10,842 nt of DNA from Auxenochlorella pyrenoidosa (taxonomy: Eukaryota > Chlorophyta > Trebouxiophyceae > Chlorellales > Chlorellaceae): positions 154,190 to 165,031 of the forward strand of contig KQ482011.1 of NCBI GenBank assembly GCA_001430745.1. Reading direction: 5' to 3'. Of this stretch, positions 1 to 8,700 are shown piece by piece. Within the stretch, counting starts at the first letter, position 1. Every line of letters starts with the position of its first letter. The notes under the pieces are model-generated. The model did no database searches. It worked only from the letters and a program-made list of their open reading frames with translations, and was not told the origin of the DNA. The translations under genes were made by a program, and so were the position numbers.

Positions 1-399
1 TGGGCGCCGCAGCGTTCAGGGGGGGGAGAGAGCAGGAAGATGGGAAGGGGGATGACTTGGCGGCTGCTGCGGCTGCCCTGGTGCATGCTGCTGTGCAGCG
101 TACCACTCGGCGGCGCGCGACGGCCGGCGCCAGAAGACAGCAAGAGTGAGCGGGGCCTGCTGCAAGGCCGGGCTAGCAGCTTGTGCTCACGGCGCCTCGC
201 CTGCAGGCCTGCAGGCTGCCCCCACCAAACTGCAGCTTGCCCTTCGCTGCGTGCGACCCTTGCGCTCGGTCCCCGGTATGCATGGGGGCTCATGCTTGCG
301 AGGCAGGGGTTGAGCCTCACAAAGCAATGCCTACCAGCTGCCTGCCTTCCGCGCTTTGCTTCATTTGGGCTTGCAACTGACATGGTTTCACAAGTGTGT
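1..399. other. Left flank without a supported gene
   Basis: No exon here could be tied to a recognisable protein on either strand. The plus strand is open from the window edge to 531 and starts with a signal-peptide-like run after an ATG at 40, but the rest is low-complexity, shows no domain and runs antisense over the 3' end of the neighbouring minus-strand gene. The stretch probably holds the downstream flank of that gene and perhaps part of another gene lying mostly outside the window. Confidence 0.4.
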
Positions 400-404
400 T
401 TACA
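400..404 (-). terminator. Candidate TGTAA poly(A) signal of the chitin-binding gene
   Basis: On the minus strand the sequence reads TTTTGTAAAC about 220 nt after the TGA of the chitin-binding gene. TGTAA is the usual polyadenylation signal of chlorophyte green algae, so this would give a 3' UTR of roughly 230 nt. The pentamer is short and could occur by chance. Confidence 0.5.
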
Positions 405-621
405 AAACAGTGGCAATCAAAGCCGAGGGGGGATTGTCAAAAGAGGGGTTCGGTTGCATGAGGGGTCATCTGTGCAGGGGAAGGGTTTGCGGTGCCTGAA
501 TAAGCTATGGCCAAGAATGTCACGCACGTGAAAAACGTGACAATGGAGCGAGAACAATGGAGCTAGAGGTGCTTGTATGGCCATCGGCCGCCACGGGTGC
601 AGCCGAACTTGGGCCGGGCAT

Positions 622-1991
622 TCACTGGCAGTTCTTGGTCTTGGGGTTGAACTTGAGGCCTGCAAGCGGCAGGGCAGGCGCGGGATGGCACCGCTCAAGA
701 CCGCCAGCCACGCGGGCGGCAGGAGGCGGCGGCTTGGCCCGGTGCCAGCCAAGCAGCCGCCTGTCCAACCCACACAGCTGTTGGCGGCCAGCCAGGGGAT
801 ACACAGCCCACAGGGAGGGTCGACCAAGCACACGTGCTGAGGGCCCACGCTTGCATGCCAAGCATGCGCAGCGGAGGGGCGCGCGGCGGCGGGCGGCCGG
901 CGGCCGGCGCACCCGTGTTGCAGGGCATCACAAAGGGCCCCTGGGTGGAGCACTCCACGTAGCGGGGCCAGGGCTTGTTGTACAGGGGGTACACGCCCGC
1001 CTTCTGGTTCTTCTGCAGACAGATAGAGGCAGGAATATAAAGGAGATGAAAGGATGGATAGAAGGAGGAAGATGAAGGAGTCCCAGGAAGAAGAGCGGAA
1101 CGCAGGGAGCGTTTGTGCAGGCGCGCCACATGCTCTGCGCATGGCGCAGCACAGCCGGCCAACGCACGTGTGCAGTCCAGAGCGCAGCACAGCCGGGCCA
1201 AGGCATGCGTGCGGTGCAGCGCGCAGCGCGGCCGGGCAAGCACAAGCAGCAGACGGCGGTGCAGGTGGTGGGCCTGTGGACGGGCATGCGACCGGCAGCG
1301 CTGTATAAAGTGCATGGTGGCAAGCACGCGGCTATGATAATAATATTGAGCAGCACTGCACACCGCCTGCGCGCTGCCCGCGCCAAGTGCAGGACGCACC
1401 TGGCAGATGGTGCACGCGGTGGCCCGCTCGCCCTTGTACGCCGCGGCGCAGTTGCAGCCGGTGGTGCCGACGGCGCCGACGTAGGAGCAGCCCGCGGGGA
1501 CTGCCTTGGGGTTGAATACCAGGGGCGCCGCACACTTGGGGTTGGGGCTGACCGGCTTGCCGCGCCAGCACTGGTAGTAGGTGGGCGAGCAGCCGGCTGA
1601 GGGCAGGATGGTGCCGTCCTTCTTGCCGGCGCAGGGGTTGGTGGCGTGCAGCTCCTGCAGGGGGGGTTGGGAGGGCACCCGATGGTTTTGACAGGTTTGG
1701 AAGTGGGGGTTGGCTGCGTGTGGCACCTGGCAGGGGGTGGGCTGGAGGCAGCATCCAGCAGCAGTCTGCAGACCATCGGTCTGGCCAGGTTTGAACGGCA
1801 GGGGGCAGTGCTGTGCCCTTCACGCACAGCACAAGCATGAGGGGTCTGACTGGCCACAGAAAGCTTTCGTGATAGCCTTCGCTTGAGGGAAGAAGAACTG
1901 CGCCTAGCGGCAGTGCTGCCGCAGCACTCACCCGAGCGGCAGCGGCGGTGCCGGCTAGCAGGCAGACCAGGATGAAGCAGAGGCTCTTCAT
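622..1991 (-). CDS. Secreted protein with two CBM14 (peritrophin-A) chitin-binding modules
   Basis: Spliced CDS, exons on the minus strand: 1991-1932, 1654-1400, 1012-913, 659-622; 453 nt, 150 residues, TGA stop. All introns are GT-AG and the phases join exactly (0, 0, 1). Exon 1 encodes a signal peptide starting MKSLCFILVCLLAG, which fixes the start at 1991. Module 1 has cysteines at 28, 42, 49, 61, 76 and 87, with spacings of 13, 6, 11, 14 and 10, inside the usual range for CBM14, and the typical YYQC and LVFNPK motifs. Module 2 (about 101-150) has YVEC, FVMPC and LKFNPKTKNC. CBM14 modules bind chitin or related glucosamine polymers, so a role outside the cell, in the wall or in secretion, is inferred. 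No catalytic domain is present. The start is divergent from the transporter gene at 2725. Structure is well supported; the exact ligand is unknown. Confidence 0.85.
1144..1259. repeat. Three-copy minisatellite, period 38-39 bp, in intron 2 of the chitin-binding gene
   Basis: Imperfect tandem units begin at 1144, 1182 and 1221, each starting GCGCAGC followed by a (C/G)GGCCGG-type core and a GCA(C/T)G-rich tail. The copies differ at several positions. The repeat lies wholly inside the 1013-1399 intron and has no apparent coding role. Confidence 0.7.
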
Positions 1992-2724
1992 GCTGCTGCC
2001 TTTAGTCGTTCTAGATGGAATCTCGGTGTCGGTTGATGCCTGCAGGCCAGAGGGGCGGGGTAAGCGTTGTTCGGCGCGTGACGCGTTTTGGGAGAGCCGC
2101 GCCTCCCCGCAACGCCTCCGCAAGCAAACATTGGAGTGTTCATCACCTGAAGAGTGCAGAACGACAGAGGCTGAATGGTGGTAGCGCCCGCGAGCGGCCA
2201 AATATGAGCCCAAGTGCTAGCAGCGCGCCGCGTCGGGCATGACGTCGCCAGATGGCCGCGATGTGCATCCCACCTGTCGGTATCCCCTTGCCATTCCCAG
2301 GGGCATGTGCTTCAGCATGCTTAGGCACACCCGGTTTGAATCAGCTCTCAGCAAGGCGACGCCAGCCCTCAGCAGCTCACAGGGGCAGCAGAGGGCGCAG
2401 GCCGGCGAGGTCTGTTGGGTGCTGCAACTTTTGCAGTGTGGCTGTTGATGAGGCTTCAGCCATGCTGCGGCGCCCCTTCTGCCGTCGGCAGCAGTGATGC
2501 ACTGAGGCCAATCAAAAGCTTGCCGCCGAATCAAGGCCAGCTTTGCTGGCCCGGCGGAGGAGCAGGCCCACTCGAATGAAGCGGTGTGGAGCTGCTTACT
2601 GGCGCCATCACTGCGTGTGCACGTGCAGCAGAGCCAAGAAAGCTTCTGATGCAGTCCGTTTCTTGATTTGCAGGTAGCAGGCAGGCAGCCGTGGCGGTGC
2701 GCCACCGGGAGTTGCGTGCCGGTT
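1992..2724. promoter_or_regulatory. Divergent intergenic region, probable shared promoter region
   Basis: This region separates the start of the minus-strand chitin-binding gene (1991) from the proposed first exon of the plus-strand transporter (2725). A CCAAT box is present on the plus strand at 2508-2512, and an AT-rich CATATTTGG lies on the minus strand at 2206-2198, about 210 nt before the chitin-binding start. Neither is a strong core-promoter match. Open frames crossing the region on both strands show no domain and look like chance in GC-rich DNA. Transcription start sites are not visible. Confidence 0.45.
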
Positions 2725-5700
2725 ATGCATCCCGCTGGCGTTTTGTACCTTGGAGACTGGTTGAGGCAAGTAACACAGAACGAAGCAGAGCTGTGGACTG
2801 TTGGCAGCCTGCCTCCTATTCAATGGGAAGAGTGAAGCAGTTTGCAGTGTTGGAGTCTTTCTGTGGCTCTGGGCTCTGACCTGATCAGAGCAGTTCCCGC
2901 CGAGCGATCCCACAGCGCCCTGGCCTGCCCTGTGGCTTGCACGTGCAGATTCTCCCGGCGTGCACCGGACATATGGTCAGAATTTGAAAGCTTCTGGCAG
3001 CGATTGCGAGCCGACCCGGCACTGCAAGGCTTCAAGGCAACCCGGTCAGGGGTGTCTGCTTGCGGGCAAAGTTCCATGCAGCCCGAGGCCGAATCCAGCT
3101 CACAGGGCAAGAGTGCAGAAGAGGAGATCAAAATGGAGGCGGGCCACCCGCCTGAGCAGGGGCCGCCGCAGGCCAAACCCTCGACAGGTGAGCTCCGGGA
3201 CCTCCGTGGCACTCCTACGACAGCCCCATGATGCTCAAAACTCGGGAGAGCTCGCCGCTGTCTGCTGCAACACCTGGGCGCCTACAGCAGCAGCCTACCC
3301 GCCGCCCTGCACAACCCTAACCACACAAAGTGTCCTCTCGTACCGTGGCCTCAATATTTATTGCTGCCAATCCCTTTCCACCACACTTGAGTGTTGCCGA
3401 CCTGTGCGTGCCCGTGCAGGCGTGATGTATGGTGTGACAGACAGGCCGCCCTGGCCGCTGACCCTTGTCCTGGTAGGCCTGGCTGTGCAGCCGCCACCAG
3501 AATCTGCCAGAATCTATTGCCGGCGCAAACGCCACGGCTTGCATGTCGTTCAGCGCACGACTGCCCAGACCTGCTGCCTGCAGCCGGGCCTCGAAAAGTG
3601 CCTCGCCCCAGGCTGAGGGCAGATAGTTTCCTGCTGTCTCGTGCGCATGGAGCGCTCCCGCTGCCGCCAGGCAGGCTTGCCGGCATGCTGGCAAGGCTCT
3701 TTGCCCCCCATGTGCAGGGCCTGCAAACCTTCCTCACCATGCTGGGATCCACGGTGATGATCCCCCTGCTGCTCGTGCCCGCCATGGGCGGCACCACGCA
3801 AGGCAAGCCGGCGCGAGCTCTGGGGTGGGGCGTGCAGAGGTTGGCATTGCCCGCCCCGTAAGCAGGGGACGATGCAGCGTGCCCAGGGAAGCATGCAGCC
3901 ATCTACAACGCGGCCCCCATCCACAATAAACACAGAGGGAATTTTTTGAACTTTGATGAGAACAAAATATGAACAAACATCCCTGCAGACGTCGCCGACG
4001 TTGTGTGCACGTGCTTCTTTGCCTCGGGCATCAACACCCTGCTGCAGACGCTGCTGGGCGCGCGGCTGCCCATAGTGCAGGTCTGCGCAGCTGCTGGGGC
4101 TGCATGCAGACCATATTGTGCCCGCCGACCATATTGTGCCTGCAGTTGTGCAGGATCCAAGAGCAACATCGCAAAGCAACACGCGCTGCAGCAGCAGCAT
4201 GCGGCGGCAGCATGCTTCCAAACTTTCCCTGCCGGACGGAATGGCGCGCACGCGCACCCAGCCCCTGCCCATGGCAGCATGCCCATGCTCAACGCAGCGG
4301 CGCCCCGGCGCGAGCCAGCACCCACCTGTGCTGCGCAGAGCGGGACCCTTGCAACCCCAGCGCCCGTGCTGCCTCTGCCGCTGCTGTGCCCTGCAGGGCG
4401 GCTCGTTCGCGTACATTTCGCCCGTGCTGGCGGTGGCTGCCCAGATCCAGGCCTCTCAGACCTTTGAGACCGGCCACGACCGCTTCCTGGTACGCTGGAG
4501 CGGGTGGTGGTGGTGGTGGTGGTGGTGTGTGCGTGTGTGGGTGTGGGTGGGTGGGTGGGTTGGGGGGGGCTTGTGCTGGAAGCGCGCCCTGAGTGGGTCT
4601 GTGTGCCCGGCAGGGCCAGGAGCTGGGCGCTGCGCCCGCCCGCCCCCCTGCTTGCTGCATGTGCCACAGAGCTGCGCCCCGAGGGCGCTGAGGCGGCGCG
4701 ACGAGCTGGCCGGCGCTGGGCCCGCTGACCCGCCTGCGTCGCCTGCTTTACTGGCATTTCTGCAGTACACGATGCGCACGCTGCAGGGCGGCATCATCGG
4801 CTCCGCCCTCATCTCACTGGGCCTGGCACTGTTCAACATCTTCCTCTGGATGCTCAAGTGAGGTCCAGCATTATCTTTTCCTTTTTATGGATAGAGCTGC
4901 AGAAAATATTCAGGGATGCTCAAGTGAGGGCTGCGGGCCGTGTTTGCTGCGCGGCAGTGCGCAGAGCTCTGGCGCTGGGGCGGGGTGGCGACAGCGCCAG
5001 ACTTGCCTGGCTCCCGGCTGCCGAGGCATGGCGCCCTCCCTGCCTGCCAAGCGTGCAGGCACCTCTCCCCCATCACCATCGCCGTCAACATTTCAATCCT
5101 GGGCAAGTGGGCTGGCAGCCACCGAGCAGCGCCGCCTCTGGGGCTGGAGACCCCTCCACCTGCTGTCGCCCCGCTTGCCGTCGTGTGTGCTGCTACCCGC
5201 TGCCGTGCCAGCCCGCTACTGCAGTTAGCCCTAGCAGCCGCGCTTGCTTGCCGCAAGGGTGTCCTGCAGTGGACAGTGACGCTTCAGGGTGTTCTGCTGC
5301 GCTCCATGCCACTTGCTCCTCCTGGTCTGCTGTGCCCCCCGCCGCAAACACACAGTGGACCCCACGCTTTCCCTCCCTTTCCCCCACTGTTTGCTGCAGG
5401 CCTGTCCCTCTACTCTGCCGGCTGGCCCACCGTGGGGAATTGCGTGCAGCTGGGCATACCGGTCATGGCCCTCGTCATCCTGTTTGCCTTCCACCTGCGC
5501 CGCGTGCGCATCTTCGGGTGCGGCGTCCACGCCTGGGTTGTTTGATTGTTAAGGCAAGGGCCTTCCAGGGTCGCACACCAGCGCCCCGCTCAGCCGCGGT
5601 GCGCACCAGCGCATGCCCGGCGCTTCAGGCGGCGCGGATGTGCGGCCTGCCAGCCTGAGCCACAGGCTGGGTGCTGAGTCCTGCCTGCGCCTTGCTGGGC

Positions 5701-8700
5701 ACCCCACCAACGGTCCTCCCCCTTGCTTAGTGCCTTCCCCCGGAACGCCCCCGCGTGCAGCTGGCCCGTGTTTGGCCTCTTCCCGGTGCTGCTGGGCCTG
5801 GGCCTCACCTGGCTGTATGCCTACATTTTTACTGTGGCCGGGGTGTACGACGGCGCTTCTGCAAACACGCAGGCGCGCCCCCAGCTTGCCTGCGCGCGCG
5901 TCTTGGCCTGTGGCACCAGCGCCCCGGCCGCCTGGGGAGCCTTGCGTCTGCGCGTTCGTGCGAGCATGCGCAGCGGGCAGCAGCACAGCAGGCACCCCCT
6001 GCCCCTCCACCCCCGCCCACCCATCACCACCACCTCCTCCTATGTGCTGCAGAAAGCATGCACAACCTCTCAGTCCAACTTTGACAACATCATCTCCGAG
6101 GCCCCCTGGATCCGGTTCCCCTACCCGGGGCAGGCGCGCCCCGCCGCTCCGCTCGAGATCACTTATCCCTGCATACGCATGTCCTGGGCGCAGCAACGGA
6201 TGCACCATTGGGGAGGAGGGCGCGCGGATCTGCGCTGCGTTTACTGATGCGCACACGTGGGCGTCGCAGGCCAGGGCCCTATCTCCCCGCATGCCTCACC
6301 GTCTGCCCTGCCCTACCCCTCACCTGTTGTCCCCGTGCAGTGGGGGTCCCCATCTTCACCTCTGCCGGAGTGTTCACCGTCTCCCCTGCCCTGCCCCTGT
6401 CCTCCCCCTGCAGTGGGGGTCCCCAATCTTCACCTCTGCCGGGGTGTTCACCATGTTTGCCGCCGTCATCCCCGCCGCGCTCGAGTCGATCGGCGACTAT
6501 TATGCCGCCGCCCGGCTGGGCGGCGTGCCGCAGCCGCACACAGAGGTCGTCTCTCGCGCCCTGGCGGTGGAGAGCGTGTGCTGCGTGGTGTCGGGGCTGC
6601 TGGGCACCACCTCGGGTTCAACCGCCTATGCAGGTGGGCTGTGAGATAGGCTGGGAGGTCTGAGGGATGGAGAGCGTGTGGGCTGGGAGGCAGCATGGCG
6701 GGCAGCCAGGCCCTTGTGCCCACTTGCAGGTGTGGGTGGGGGTCCACTGCCTGCGCGGGTGGGCCGGGAGATAGGCTTGGAGGTATGAGGGACGGGCCGA
6801 GATCCTGCGCTTCTGGCCTGGACCCCATGCACACACTTGCAGGGGGCGCAGCACGCTGGCAACCGTTGCACTCGCTTGGCTGCACGGCTCACACAGCAAG
6901 GCGGTACACAAGCAAAGCCCTCACCCCATCGGACCGACGCCCCCCCTCCCGGCCTGCCCCGCCTGCAGAGAACGTCGGTGCCATCTCTGTGACGGGCGTG
7001 GCCAGCCGGCGCGTGACGATGGTCGGGGCAGCTTTCATGCTGGTGTTTGGGCTCATCGGTGCGCGGCCAAGCTGCGGGCAGGGCAGGCTGGGAGTGCCGG
7101 GTGGGAGCCCTCCTCCGCTTTCCTGCTGCGCGCCGCATTCTGGCCTGCTGCGGACTCCACCACACCCATCCGCCTGCACCACCCACCGTCCAGCCCGCCG
7201 CCCGCGCGCTCCGCCCTGCCTGCAGGCAAGTTTGGTGCGCTGTGGGCGTCCATTCCGCAGGTGAGACGCCCTGGGCTGGGGGAGCAAGGTGTGCATGCCA
7301 CCGCCTGCCTTGCTGCAGGGACCAAGCCCGCCAGCAAAGCGCTCTGCTCTTTGACCTCTTGTTTCAGGCCCTCATTGGCGGGCTGTTCTGCGTGATGTTC
7401 TCGCTCATCGCTGGCGTGGGTGAGTTCTGGTGTTGAAATGGGTCGTGGCAGGGCGCTGCAGGTGTGCTTGTCCGCTGCTGCAGCCAGCCTGGACGGAGCG
7501 CCCTGCGCCGGCGGGACGGTGTCCCTTGAGGCTTATCCCCGTTTGAGTGTTATCCCACGTATTCCAAGGGAGAGACAATGCTGCCTTGCACATGACAGGC
7601 CGCCCTTGTCCTCGGGATGCAGGCTTCTCCACCAGGGCGGGTCTCGACTTGCACGCCCGTCACCTGATGTGCCAGCCAGGTGTCCCAACTGCCTGCCAAC
7701 TATTCATGCCTCGCCCCGCAGGCTTCTCCAACCTGGAGGGCGTGGACCTGCGCAGCGAGCGCAACATTTTCATCCTTGGCTTTGGCCTCTACTGCGGCCT
7801 CTCAGGTGGGGAGCCGCTTGCTGTTCGCTTGGGCCGCCCACACAAGCTGCGGACTGCTGCGTGGCATCCTGCTGGGCCAATCACCCTATGCCGAGGCCTG
7901 TGCGGCGCGGAGGCCAGGCCTCTGCTGCTCCTTGCTAGGGAGTGGGGCCACAGCGGGGGTCCCCAGTGATGCCACCCACGCGGCTAAGGGCAGGGGCACC
8001 ATGCCTGCCTGCCTGCCTGCCGGGCGGGTTTGCTCCTGTGCGGTGCTGCGCCGTCCACATGATAGGCACAGAGGTTGCAGCCCTTGGGCGTGGTTGCAGC
8101 AAGCCGGCGTCCCTCACCCACCACTCTTTATGCGTGCCCCCTCCTGCCCACCTGCAGTACCCGACTACTTCAACAGCTACACCACACCACCCCACCCCAC
8201 CAACCACTCACACCCACCCAAACCCCCCAACCCCCACCCCCCCTCAGTGCCCGACTACTTCAACAGCTACACCACCACCAACGGCCACGGCCCCGTGGAC
8301 ACCGGCTCCACCAGCTTTAACAATGTGATGAACTCGCTGTTCGAGACCCCCGCCGCCGTCGCCCTCATGGCCTGCCTGCTGCTGGATCTGACCATACCCT
8401 CGGCCCCTGAGGAGCGCAGCCAGGAGGCGTGGCAGCGGCAGAGGTGCGCTGGGCGCGCGCTGGGGGCCAGAGCAGGGCGGCACGGGCAGCGTCGGGCAGG
8501 GGCAGCACGCAGCCGCGAGCTCTGGAGATCATGCAGCGGGGCATGTGTGCCCGAGGGCTCTGCTTCTGTCAGTCGTCATTCATGAAATAAAAGTGCTGTC
8601 ATGACGGCATGTGTGTGTGTCTGGCTTCCGTGCAGCGATGGGGATGGCAAGTGGTGGGAGGATCCGGAGGTTGAAAAGGTGCGGCAAAGCATGCCCAGCG

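Noticed and set aside
40..531. Plus-strand open frame with a signal-peptide-like N-terminus
   Set aside because: No domain beyond the first 30 residues, low-complexity content, and it overlaps the antisense of the chitin-binding gene's 3' flank. A GTGAGC donor at 144 exists but no convincing partner exon was found.
1030..1310. Two TATAAA motifs on the plus strand (near 1036 and 1304)
   Set aside because: Both lie in intron 2 of the minus-strand chitin-binding gene, and no plus-strand coding sequence downstream could be supported.
1115..1600. Long plus-strand open frame
   Set aside because: It is antisense to exon 2 of the chitin-binding gene and to its intron; the GC-rich reading bias explains it.
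1992..2213. Upstream extension of the chitin-binding frame
   Set aside because: No ATG opens the extension, and it would place an internal signal peptide 75 residues in. The ATG at 1991 starts directly at the signal peptide.
2217..2705. Minus-strand open frame of 162 codons in the intergenic region
   Set aside because: Composition is Cys/Ala/Arg-rich without any motif or splice support; it is most likely chance.
3718..3861. Exon 4 extended to the stop after 3858, or spliced at GTAAGC 3858
   Set aside because: Both give a wrong frame for exon 5 and break the conserved link between GGTTQ and DVADVV.
4502..4728. Open frames through the GGT/GGGT repeat
   Set aside because: They arise from simple repeats inside intron 6; the transporter frame leaves the DNA at 4489 and resumes at 4766.
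8583..8592. AATAAA-like sequence in intron 17 as a premature poly(A) signal
   Set aside because: Green algae mainly use TGTAA, and exons 18 and 19 continue the conserved protein in frame after it.
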